Shown: positions 1-8,038 of the stretch, one piece after another | Position numbering within the stretch: the stretch's first letter is position 1 | Layout: each line of letters starts with the position of its first letter | NCBI RefSeq assembly: GCF_014695775.1 | Contig: NZ_JACJOX010000058.1 | Span: forward strand, 124,001-188,000 | DNA from: Leptolyngbya sp. FACHB-60 | GTDB lineage: Bacteria; Cyanobacteriota; Cyanobacteriia; Phormidesmidales; Phormidesmidaceae | Length of the DNA stretch: 64,000 bases | Direction: 5' to 3' | Program-made: the position numbers and the translations under genes | Notes under the pieces: model-generated | Database searches by the model: none | Told to the model about the DNA's origin: nothing | Seen by the model: the letters and a program-made list of their open reading frames with translations, nothing else

Positions 1-1253
1 TGCAGCAGGTCTCCCAAGTAAAGGCTTTGTTCCCAGGGGTCGGCAACCGTTTGCAGAAAACTCAACCGGTCTGACAGCCACGCCTCGACCACATCCTGCT
101 GCCCAGCCTGGCTGTAGGCCACCATCACCAATTTAATCGACTCCTGTTGAGAGCCCTTGAGCTGGGTTTGGGCCAGCTCAAGGGCTTCGTCGCGCTGCCC
201 AAGCTCCAGATAGGCGTCAACCAAGGTTCTAAAGACAAACTCTGGATCTGGGAAGCCCGTAGCTGATTCAGCTTCGGCCCTGGCCTTGGCCATCATCTCA
301 GCGGCCTGGGCGGGCTGGTTGGCGTTGTGGTAGGCGATCGCCACCTTCGTCAGGGCCCAAATGCGCTGGGTGATAGCGGGGATGGCTTGCGCTTCCGTCT
401 CTGCCGCGCTCCAACTTTGAAAGGTAATTGACCCTTCCACTACCCCCCGCAGCGCGATCGACTGCAGCTCATACTCATCGGGCAAATCGGCGGCCATGGC
501 TTTGGCCGGTCCGAAGTGGCCAATGTGGGCATAGGTGGTCGCCATGCGCTGCAAAATAGACAACTTCAGCCACTGCGAGGTGCCGGGCGGAATTTCCGTC
601 GCCGCTCCACCCACCTGGCTCAGCAACACCAGTGCCGAGGTCGTGTCACCCATCAGCGCGTAGGTTTCGGCAATGTCGATCAGCGCACTGGCGGTAAAAT
701 CGCTGCCCTGAATCAAGGTTGCTGCCTGCCGCGCCTGTTCCAGGGCTTCCCTAGCAAGTGGGGTTTCACGCTGCTCTAGCACGGTGTAGTAGCGGGCGAT
801 CGCCGTGAGCGATCGCGTTTTAGCATAGCTGTGGCCCGAAGGCACCTGATTGGCCAGCGCCATAAACTGCCCTAGGATGGCCTGGAGCTGGGGCCGGCGC
901 ACCTGCTGATCCCCCTGGGTCAAGCGCTGCCATCGCGTAGCCAGGTAGCCCTCGCGATGATCCAACAGCCACTGCTCTAGCAGATCTGCCTGAAGCCGTC
1001 CATTCCGAAGCTGCCCACCGATCGCCAAAGTCTCCTGTAGCGATTGCAGAGCCTGGTCGGTTTGAGCGTTTTCCAGGGCAGCCCGAGCCTGCTCCCCCGC
1101 TACGCCCAGCCGATTTTGCAGGGCGGCATCGGGGTTGCAAACCGCAGGAGCCGCCGCCTGCGCCCGCGCCACATAAACGGGGTTAATGGCGTTTTCTAGG
1201 GGAGCGATCGCTAGCACACTCAACAACAAAACCGACTGAATAGAGCGAATCAT
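1..1253 (-). CDS. Exported TPR-like helical repeat protein (3' end outside window)
   Basis: Translating the minus strand from the ATG at 1253 gives about 417 codons without a stop, running off the left edge, so the C-terminus is missing. The N-terminus (MIRSIQSVLLLSVLAIAPL) is a signal peptide, so the protein is probably exported or membrane anchored. The rest is Ala/Leu/Gln-rich and divides into helical segments of about 35 residues (for example ALIDIAETYALMGDTTSAL and KVAIAYHNANQPAQAAEMM), as in tetratricopeptide-type solenoids. No catalytic motif is visible. It is a scaffold or adaptor by fold only and I cannot name a partner. The 75 bases upstream hold no clear gene; a decayed fragment lies beyond. 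Confidence 0.75.
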   Translation of the reverse strand, partial: MIRSIQSVLLLSVLAIAPLENAINPVYVARAQAAAPAVCNPDAALQNRLGVAGEQARAALENAQTDQALQSLQETLAIGGQLRNGRLQADLLEQWLLDHREGYLATRWQRLTQGDQQVRRPQLQAILGQFMALANQVPSGHSYAKTRSLTAIARYYTVLEQRETPLAREALEQARQAATLIQGSDFTASALIDIAETYALMGDTTSALVLLSQVGGAATEIPPGTSQWLKLSILQRMATTYAHIGHFGPAKAMAADLPDEYELQSIALRGVVEGSITFQSWSAAETEAQAIPAITQRIWALTKVAIAYHNANQPAQAAEMMAKARAEAESATGFPDPEFVFRTLVDAYLELGQRDEALELAQTQLKGSQQESIKLVMVAYSQAGQQDVVEAWLSDRLSFLQTVADPWEQSLYLGDLL

Positions 1254-1328
1254 GGTGGCAAGAGAATGATTGGGTTAATAGAGAAGAGTGAGCGATCGCT
1301 AGGTCTGTTCAACTGCTCGCTAAAGGAT

Positions 1329-1645
1329 TTAGAGGCGTTCTACAGAAACCTCAGAGGCCAGCACCTCCCGCGTGCCATCGTCGGCATTTAGGGTAAAGCG
1401 CACCCGGCTAGCAGCAAACGCTGCTCGGTGAATGGCCATTTGCGCAGAGCTGACGCTGCCCGAGCACTGACTAAACTCTGCGCGCAGCAGGGTCGCTGGC
1501 CGAGGTCAGCAAACGGCAAAAAGCCGCAGCATTCCACACCGCAATCTTGCCCTAAGCCATACAGGGTAATGAGTTGAAATAGACGCTCGTTCAAAGTGGC
1601 ACTGCAAAGTGGCACTGCCGCCGCTAACGGAGGATCGGGCTGGTT
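1329..1645 (-). pseudogene. Frameshifted gene relic, family unknown
   Basis: Two minus-strand frames join into one plausible protein end. The upstream frame (from about 1645 down to about 1500) reads FQLITLYGLGQDCGVECCGF then LPFADLGQRP. The downstream frame continues PATLLRAEFSQCSGSVSSAQ and ends TLNADDGTREVLASEVSVERL before a TAA at 1329-1331. The switch is near 1495-1505, where the second frame has a TGA immediately upstream. A 13-base direct repeat (CAAAGTGGCACTG, twice, near 1591-1616) suggests a small duplication also damaged the 5' part. No clean start exists. I do not recognise the family. That this was one gene is inferred from the compositional continuity across the shift. Confidence 0.4.
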
Positions 1646-1688
1646 TTATCGTTGTCTGCCCCTAGGCTGACCAACCCCGCAACTCAAA

Positions 1689-1835
1689 TTACAGGTCTAC
1701 CGCCCCCAAGCTTTTGAGAATGTCAATTTCGCTGGGAGAGAGACCCGTGATACCAGTGATATTCATCGCTTGGTAGAGGCGATCGGGGCGCAGCACGGCG
1801 AGGCATTCCCCAGTTTCCACATTTCACAGGCGATC
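1689..1835 (-). pseudogene. WD40-protein C-terminal tail, nonsense-mutated duplicate
   Basis: On the minus strand the frame ending at TAA 1689-1691 reads NVETGECLAVLRPDRLYQAM then NITGITGLSPSEIDILKSLG. This is the C-terminal tail often seen in cyanobacterial WD40-repeat proteins and nearly matches the tail at 2640-2790. The tryptophan of the expected LWNV is TGA here (bases 1824-1826), where the sister copy has TGG. Homology stops a few bases upstream, near 1835, so nearly the whole propeller is missing. It is a remnant and not expected to be expressed. Confidence 0.7.
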
Positions 1836-1899
1836 GCGTCTAGTCTTCATCTGCTGTTGCTGCGATATAGGATGAGGCAGTTGTGAACAGGCAGAGTCT

Positions 1900-2490
1900 A
1901 TGTCGAGTCACAGGATTAATTGGATATTTGGTTTGCTGTGGTGGCTAGTGAGCATGGGCGCCATTTTTGTCGGTGGATTTGTGGCGCTATGTATCAGCTG
2001 GTTTGCTGCTGGTCAACTGGGCATAGCGATCGAAGGCACCAATGAGGGCCCGGTGGGTTCTGTTGTCTTTTTAGCCCTGATGTCGCTGCTGCTTACGGCA
2101 GCGGTTGGAGCTGCTCAGGGCTGGCTGCTAAAGCAATATTTGCCGATTGCCCACTGGTTTGGCGCGACGTTGGCAGGTGGGGCAATTGGGGCCGTTATTA
2201 CTGGCGGAGTCGGATTATCTGGTGACTTTAGTCTAGACCTCCCATCAGCAGCAACGTGGGCAGGAACCGCGATCGCCCAGTGGTTTTTGCTGCGGCGATT
2301 TTCGGCCAGGTCGATTGTTTGGCTGATTGCTGGAGTAGTGCAAATCCTGCTCGTTTTGAATCAGCCGAACCTGATGATTCTCAACCCGCCGATAATCATA
2401 TTGATTTATAGCATTGTGACTGCAATTTTGATTGTCTGGATTTTGAGGGGCAGTTCGCGTTCGATTAAACTGACCGATCCACAGGTCTAG
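1900..2490 (+). CDS. Small integral membrane protein, unknown function
   Basis: The product has 196 residues and about five or six hydrophobic segments: roughly residues 8-33, 50-72, 82-105, 113-130, 140-155 and 160-182. It has a short polar N-terminus (MSSHRIN) and a short polar tail. There is a Gly/Ala-rich stretch (LAGGAIGAVITGGVGLSGD), but no charged catalytic or ion-binding motif. The length and pattern fit the many unnamed small membrane proteins of cyanobacteria. It sits alone between two copies of the same WD40 tail relic and may have been trapped by the duplication. Codon use looks normal and the frame is intact, so I call it a real gene, function unassigned. Confidence 0.6.
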   Translation: MSSHRINWIFGLLWWLVSMGAIFVGGFVALCISWFAAGQLGIAIEGTNEGPVGSVVFLALMSLLLTAAVGAAQGWLLKQYLPIAHWFGATLAGGAIGAVITGGVGLSGDFSLDLPSAATWAGTAIAQWFLLRRFSARSIVWLIAGVVQILLVLNQPNLMILNPPIIILIYSIVTAILIVWILRGSSRSIKLTDPQV

Positions 2491-2639
2491 AACACGACCC
2501 TCAAAAAATACGAGGTACGCAACTCACCCAAGTCCAAAAGGATTGCAATCAGCTCTGGCGACCGCTTCTACTTCCACAAGCGTAGCTTTCGATGCGAGAG
2601 AAGCGACACCAATACCATCCAAAGAATTGGCGGCATTAA

Positions 2640-2936
2640 TCACACGGCTCCCAGGCTTTTAAGAATGGCAATCTCGTTGGGCGAAAGGCCAGTGACGCCA
2701 GTAATGTTCATCGCTTCGTAGAGGCGATCGGGGCGCAGGACGTCGAGGCATTCCCCAGTTTCCACATTCCACAGGCGAATGGTTTCGTCGAGGCTACTGC
2801 TGGCCAGGATGGGGTATCGGCTGCCGGGGGTAAGGGTAGGCAAAAAGATAACGGCGGTAACGACGGCAGTGTGGCCATCGATTACCCGCTGGCACTGCCA
2901 GGTCGCGACATCCCACAGGCGAATGGTGCGATCGCT
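2640..2936 (-). pseudogene. WD40-repeat protein, only the last two repeats left
   Basis: Reading the minus strand, recognisable sequence begins with SDRTIRLWDVATWQCQRVID near 2936. It runs through GHTAVV, DETIRLWNVETGECL and the tail RPDRLYEAMNITGVTGLSPN to a TGA at 2640. SDRTIRLWDV and DETIRLWNV are typical WD40 blade ends, so about two blades of a seven- or fourteen-blade protein remain. Upstream of 2936 the open frame continues only as the antisense of the next gene and no longer resembles WD40, so the 5' part has been removed. The relic could be translated only from an accidental start. Confidence 0.75.
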
Positions 2937-3509
2937 GCGGCGGCCCTGGCCGGGCTGCCCCAGGAGGGCATTGAACTCCTCTTGCCCCTGCCCTTTCAGG
3001 CCGAATCTACGGCGATCGACCACATTGCCATTGACTGGCGGCCTCACGGTCACCCCCCCGAGCCTATCTACGGCGATGCCCACTTCGATATTCATGCCTA
3101 CACCCTGACCCCTGCCGAGCGCGAGGCCATTACTGCCCAGGGGGCCGACCTGGAAAAAGCCTATAAAACTCCCGCCCCCGAGTACATTCCAGCGGGCTAT
3201 GTGATGGCCCCCGACAGTGCTGAACCTCGCATGGGTGCCCACTGGGCTGACCCCACGGCGGCAGAGTTTCAGGGCCACCCCCACGGCTTTGACCACACGC
3301 TGATCTACGGCTTTTATGAAGGGGCGATCGCCTTTATCGAACCCATGGTGTCCTTCAACTTTCTCTCCAGCCAGCAGGACTTTGAAGGAGCCTTTGCGCT
3401 CCCCCAGAGCTACGCTAAACCAGGGCTTTACCCCACCCGCTACCGCATCACCTACAACGAAGCCACCCAGACCTATACCGTGGCGCTGACCGATTTTTGG
3501 CGGCCTTAG
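2937..3509 (+). pseudogene. DUF5602 / TTHB210-like protein lacking its N-terminus
   Basis: From about 2937 the frame reads AALAGLPQEGIELLLPLPFQ, then IDHIAIDWRPHGHPPEPIYG, DAHFDIHAYTLTP, IPAGYVMAPDSAEPRMGAHW and HGFDHTLIYGFYEGAIAFIE. This matches the DUF5602/TTHB210-like domain as I know it: a His-rich core with PHGHPP, HFDxH and MGxHW. Family members normally start with a signal peptide and some 40-60 further residues. Here these are replaced by the antisense of WD40 DNA. The frame is open back to an ATG at 2871, so a chimeric protein could be made, but no ribosome binding site or signal peptide is visible. The C-terminus looks complete (stop at 3507-3509). Confidence 0.65.
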
Positions 3510-3650
3510 GCCCAGAACATTCGTTTGAGAATGCTACGGGCGTTCATGCCATGAGATGGCCGTCTGTCTGGAAAGCCTGCCCAGCCCCGTGTAGCTATTT
3601 GAGCTGTGTAACACCTACTACATTTCATTGCTTTCTTAAGGAGACCCATG

Positions 3651-4613
3651 ATGACCCAAGCCATCAGCAGACCCGCTCAGACCTCGGTTGCCGACCTCAA
3701 TAGAACCCGGGCAAACAACTGGCCCGTTAAGACCCGCGAGCTGCACAGCCACCACTTTGACTCCACCATTTGGAATGACTTTCAGTTTCGCGACGACGAC
3801 ATTGTGATTGCCACCTACGGCAAATCTGGCACCACCTGGATGCAGCAGATTGTCGCCCAGCTGATTTTTGATGGCCAAGAGGGGCTGAGCGTGGGCGAGA
3901 TGTCGCCCTGGATGGATCTGCGGGTGCCGCCTGCGCCGGAGAAAATGGCCGCCGTGGAGGCCCAAACCCACCGCCGCTTTCTCAAGACCCATTTGCCGGT
4001 GGATGCGCTGGTTTTCTCACCTCAGGCGAAATACATCTACATTGGCCGCGATGGCCGCGACGTGCTCTGGAGCCTCTACAACCACCACGCCAACGCCAAT
4101 GACCTGTTCTACGACCTGGTGAACAACACCCCTGGACTGGTGGGGCCACCCCTTGAGCCGCCGACTAGCTCGATTCGGCAGTACTTTCAGGATTGGTTGC
4201 AGGGTGACGGCTACCCTTTCTGGTCGCTGTGGGACAACATGCGATCGTGGTGGGAGGTGCGCCACCTGCCCAACGTGCTGCTGGTGCACTACGCCCAGCT
4301 CAAAGCAGACCTGCCGGGTCAAATGCGCCGCATTGCCGAATTCCTTGAAATTTCCATTGACGAGGCCCAGTGGGACGGCATTGTGGAGCACTGCACCTTT
4401 GACTATATGAAGCGCAACGCTGAGCAGATCGCGCCCCTGGGCGGCCAGATCTTTGCGGGTGGGGCCAAAACCTTTATCAATAAGGGCACTAATGGCCGCT
4501 GGCGCGACATTCTCACAGCTGAAGATATTGATTGGTATGAGGATGTGTCCCAGGCCCAGCTCGGCGACGATTGTGCCTACTGGCTGGCCAACGGTGAACT
4601 GCCGGTCGTTTAG
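3651..4613 (+). CDS. PAPS-dependent sulfotransferase
   Basis: A soluble protein of about 320 residues of the Sulfotransfer_1 family, which moves a sulfuryl group from PAPS to an alcohol or amine. The 5'-phosphosulfate loop is ATYGKSGTTWMQQIV (about residues 54-68). The 3'-phosphate strand is YIYIGRDGRDVLWSLYNHH, with the Arg and Ser expected there. The late glycine motif is NKGTNGRWRD near residue 280. Length is normal for the family. There are ATGs at 3648 and 3651. AAGGAG at 3638-3643 lies seven bases from the second and four from the first, so I take 3651. The gene stands alone, its acceptor is not deducible, and the upstream neighbour is a relic. Confidence 0.85.
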   Translation: MTQAISRPAQTSVADLNRTRANNWPVKTRELHSHHFDSTIWNDFQFRDDDIVIATYGKSGTTWMQQIVAQLIFDGQEGLSVGEMSPWMDLRVPPAPEKMAAVEAQTHRRFLKTHLPVDALVFSPQAKYIYIGRDGRDVLWSLYNHHANANDLFYDLVNNTPGLVGPPLEPPTSSIRQYFQDWLQGDGYPFWSLWDNMRSWWEVRHLPNVLLVHYAQLKADLPGQMRRIAEFLEISIDEAQWDGIVEHCTFDYMKRNAEQIAPLGGQIFAGGAKTFINKGTNGRWRDILTAEDIDWYEDVSQAQLGDDCAYWLANGELPVV

Positions 4614-4644
4614 GCTCTCTTTTAGAAACTCAGTTATTTAGGTC

Positions 4645-4678
4645 AAAGCTACCCTAGGCATTCTGCTGGGGTGGCTTT
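4645..4678 (+). terminator. Hairpin after the sulfotransferase gene
   Basis: AAAGCTACCC (4645-4654) pairs with GGGTGGCTTT (4669-4678) with one G-U pair and a 14-base loop, 32 bases after the stop. The downstream T-run is weak, so termination efficiency is uncertain. The rest of 4679-4906 shows no gene; it should hold the promoter of the phytochrome operon. Confidence 0.4.
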
Positions 4679-4906
4679 GCTGTGGATGATGGGTAGCCTA
4701 TTGGGTACGACAAAGCCGCAATTGTCAACGCTGCGATCGAACAATTCGAATTACTTCGAGCGGGGTAATTTAGGGCCTAGGCACCTGAGTTACGGGCATT
4801 ATGAACGATATGACGAGTAGCTGTTGGTAGGCTTAGCAGCCCTCAGCTGGACTCGATGTAAACGCTAACGGCCTTTGGCTGTAAGCACTCCCTCGGCTAG
4901 ATTGGT

Positions 4907-7900
4907 ATGGCTGAAACTCTTGACCGTCAAACCTCGCGATCGCTCAACAATGACGACTTGCTTGCCTTAGAGCTCTACAATCCCTATCCGATTCGCTTCA
5001 TTCAGAATATTCAGCCCCACGGACTGTTGATCTCTCTGAGGTACCCAGACCTGACGATCTTGCAGGTGAGCGCCAATGTTGAGGATCTGCTGCACCAATC
5101 CCCTGCCGAGCTGCTTGGGCAGCCCTTAACTGTGGCCTTTGCGGCCGCCGATGTAGAGCTGCTGCGCCACTGTCTCGACCAAAATCAGGCGGCGGCCTAC
5201 CTCACCCTCGCCCACCCGACCACTGGCCAGTCGTTTGCGGCTAGCCTGCACTGGCAGCAAGAGACGCTGCTGATGGAGCTAGAGCCGCAGACCGCCGATG
5301 AACCCACCTCAGAGGACCTGTGCTGCCAGATCAATACGGCGATCGCCGCCTTTGGCACCGCCTCAGACTTGCAGTCGCTAGTCGATCTTTTTGCCCGCGA
5401 AATTCAGCGGTTGACGGGGTTTGATCGGGTGATGGTGTATCGCTTTCAGCCCGATCAGAGCGGGGTGGTGGTGGCCGAAGTCAACCGCAGCCACCACGAA
5501 AACTATCTGGGGCTGCACTACCCGGCCACCGATATTCCCCGCGAGGCGCGATCGCTGTTCTACACCAACCCGCTTCGGTTTATTCCTGCTCTTGACTACG
5601 TGCCTGTGCCGCTGGTGCCGGAAGAAAACCCCCTCACCCAAAGCCCGCTCGATCTGGGTGCCGCCGAGCTGCGGGGAGTATCGCCACCCCACATCGACTA
5701 TTTGCACCGCATGGGCGTCAGCACCTCCATGACCTTTTCGCTCACCGACGATCAACGGCTGTGGGGATTGGTGGCCTGCCATCACTACCAACCCAAGGCG
5801 GTGCCCAAAATTACCCGGATGGCGTTTACGATGCTGGTCAAGGTGGCCAGCCTAGAGCTGATGCGTCACCAAGAGCGAGAGCGCAGCTATTACCAGATTC
5901 AAAACAAAACTCTGCTGGGGCAGCTCGGCATCGCCATCAACGAAACCGAAGACGCGGTGCTCAAAACCCTCACCACCAACGCCAACCTGCTGTTAGACAT
6001 GTTTGAGGCCGAGGGGGCTGCTCTGGTTTTAGACCAAGACTATGCCCTGGTAGGGGCTACACCAGCCAAAGCCGAGGTCAAAGCCTTGATTGACTGGCTG
6101 GCCGAGCGGGGCGAAGACCAGGTGTTTGCCACCCAGACGCTGGCGCAGGCGTACCCCCCCAGCCAGCAGTGGGCGGTGAAATCGGCGGGCGCACTGGCGA
6201 TCTCGATCTTTTTAAAACAGCCCCGGCCCGTGTCGTACCACATTTTGCTGTTTCGCTCTGAGCAGATCGAAACGGTGTACTGGGCGGGCGAGCTGAGCGC
6301 CAGCGTCACCCTCGATGAGGCTGGGGAACCGAAGCTCTGCCCCCGCCATTCGTTTGACCTGTGGAAGGAGCTGGTGCGGGGGCGATCGGTGGCCTGGTCA
6401 ACCCGACAGCTCGAAGCGGCAGCCGATTTGCGCAGCACCCTGATGCTGGCTGTGCTGAATTTTTCGAATGTGGCCCTAGAGAAGGCGGCAGAGCGGGCCG
6501 AGGTGGCCAACCGGGCCAAGAGCGAATTTTTGGCCAACATGAGCCATGAGATTCGCACACCGATGAATGCCGTGCTGGGGTTTACCGATTTGCTGCAAAC
6601 CATCATTCAAAACCCGGTGGCGCTGGACTACCTGGAGGCAATTTCGTCCAGCGGCAAGACCCTAATGTCACTGATCAACGACATTCTTGACCTGTCTAAA
6701 ATCGAGGCGGGTCAGATGGATATCAAGCTGGAGCCGACGGATATTGCGCTGTTGATCCAAGATATTCAACACATTTTTCAGCAAAAGGCGGCGCAAAAAG
6801 GCATTCGGCTGCGGATGATTTTGGGCACGGGGTTGCCCAAAGCGCTGTGGCTTGACGAGGTGCGGCTGCGGCAAATTTTGTTTAACTTGGTCGGCAATGC
6901 GCTGAAATTTACCGAGCAGGGCCATGTCGATATTGAGGTGGCCTGTACGGGGCTGCCCACGGTGCAGGGCGAACCTGCGGTCAATCTCAAGATTTCTGTG
7001 GCCGACACGGGCATTGGCATTGCCGAAGCCGATCAGCAGCGCATTTTTAATGCCTTTACCCAGAGCTACGGCCAGAGCGATCGCAAGTTTGGCGGCACGG
7101 GTCTGGGGCTGGCGATCACCTATCGGCTCACCCAGCTGATGGGCGGCACCATCGAGGTCGAGAGTCAGCTGGGTCGGGGCAGCACGTTTATCTGTGAGTT
7201 TAGTCGGGTGGCGATCGCCCCTGAGGGTAGCTCTCAGCCGACGGCGATCGAGGCCGAAACCGACTTAAACCAGTGGACACCGCTCAAAATTTTGGTAGTA
7301 GACGATGCTCGGTCAAACCAAGATTTGATCGCGGGCTACTTTCGCAACACCCACCATCGCCTGCTGTTTGCCGAGAACGGACTAGAGGGGGTGCAGATGG
7401 CGCAGACCCACCTGCCCAACCTGATTTTGCTCGATCTGCGGATGCCGCTGATGGATGGTCAGGCGGCGGCCCTGGCCCTCAAGCAGCATGAGCCGACCCG
7501 CTCTATTCCGATTATTTTGATCACGGCTTCGCTCAGCTATGAGGGTGAAACCATGCTTGCCAGCGACCTGTATGACGGGCTGCTGCACAAGCCCGTTAAG
7601 CGCCAGCAGCTCTTTGAGCTGATGCAGCGCGTGGTTGGCGCTGGAGTGCTCCCAGCGGTAGAAACTCGCTCTAGCGCTGGTGCAGCGGCGATCGCATCCA
7701 GCCCGAGCGCCGTTAACCCCGGTGCAGCGACTCTGACGACCCCGACCCCAGAGCGGCTGTTGGCGTTGCTCACCCAGCTTCAGGCGATCGCCGTTGACTG
7801 CTGGCAACCGCTGCGGCAAACCCTAGAAACGCGATCGCTTGAAACCTTTGTTGAAGAGCTGCGAGGGGCGATCGCGGTTTACCCCTACCCACCGTTGTCT

Positions 7901-8038
7901 GACTACTTGACCATCTTGACCATGCAGCTAGAACAGTTTGACTGGGAACATTTGCCCCATACCGTGAATGCGTTTGCGCCCCTGCTAGAGACGTTGACTC
8001 AGCAGGTTACGGCTTTTGGTGAGACCCCTCATGATTAA
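4907..8038 (+). CDS. Phytochrome-type hybrid histidine kinase lacking the bilin cysteines
   Basis: A soluble 1043-residue protein: PAS_2 (about 20-125), GAF (150-310), PHY-like region (330-500), HisKA with phospho-acceptor His547 (FLANMSHEIRTPMN), HATPase (NLVGNALKF, DTGIGI, FGGTGLGLAI), then a receiver (LKILVVDD, LILLDLRMPLMDG, HKPVK), and about 120 helical residues at the end. The photosensory core is phytochrome: IQPHG in the PAS and YPATDIP in the GAF, with Asp209 matching Asp207 of Cph1. The Cph1 cysteine (Cys259, in the CH pair) is Pro261 here, followed by the conserved His262 (GVSPPHIDYLHRMGV). The bacteriophytochrome N-terminal cysteine is also absent, and there is no Cys before the IQPHG. 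It may bind bilin non-covalently or sense something else. It overlaps the next gene by 8 bases, which suggests it signals to that regulator. Confidence 0.9.
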   Translation: MAETLDRQTSRSLNNDDLLALELYNPYPIRFIQNIQPHGLLISLRYPDLTILQVSANVEDLLHQSPAELLGQPLTVAFAAADVELLRHCLDQNQAAAYLTLAHPTTGQSFAASLHWQQETLLMELEPQTADEPTSEDLCCQINTAIAAFGTASDLQSLVDLFAREIQRLTGFDRVMVYRFQPDQSGVVVAEVNRSHHENYLGLHYPATDIPREARSLFYTNPLRFIPALDYVPVPLVPEENPLTQSPLDLGAAELRGVSPPHIDYLHRMGVSTSMTFSLTDDQRLWGLVACHHYQPKAVPKITRMAFTMLVKVASLELMRHQERERSYYQIQNKTLLGQLGIAINETEDAVLKTLTTNANLLLDMFEAEGAALVLDQDYALVGATPAKAEVKALIDWLAERGEDQVFATQTLAQAYPPSQQWAVKSAGALAISIFLKQPRPVSYHILLFRSEQIETVYWAGELSASVTLDEAGEPKLCPRHSFDLWKELVRGRSVAWSTRQLEAAADLRSTLMLAVLNFSNVALEKAAERAEVANRAKSEFLANMSHEIRTPMNAVLGFTDLLQTIIQNPVALDYLEAISSSGKTLMSLINDILDLSKIEAGQMDIKLEPTDIALLIQDIQHIFQQKAAQKGIRLRMILGTGLPKALWLDEVRLRQILFNLVGNALKFTEQGHVDIEVACTGLPTVQGEPAVNLKISVADTGIGIAEADQQRIFNAFTQSYGQSDRKFGGTGLGLAITYRLTQLMGGTIEVESQLGRGSTFICEFSRVAIAPEGSSQPTAIEAETDLNQWTPLKILVVDDARSNQDLIAGYFRNTHHRLLFAENGLEGVQMAQTHLPNLILLDLRMPLMDGQAAALALKQHEPTRSIPIILITASLSYEGETMLASDLYDGLLHKPVKRQQLFELMQRVVGAGVLPAVETRSSAGAAAIASSPSAVNPGAATLTTPTPERLLALLTQLQAIAVDCWQPLRQTLETRSLETFVEELRGAIAVYPYPPLSDYLTILTMQLEQFDWEHLPHTVNAFAPLLETLTQQVTAFGETPHD

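Noticed and set aside
2936..3296. Minus-strand continuation of the WD40 frame
   Set aside because: Beyond the WD40 tail it is only antisense of the DUF5602-like gene; no WD40 resemblance.
2871..3509. Idea that the plus-strand frame is a CpcT/CpeT bilin lyase
   Set aside because: The conserved blocks (PHGHPP, HFDxH, MGxHW) are of the DUF5602/TTHB210-like type, not CpcT.
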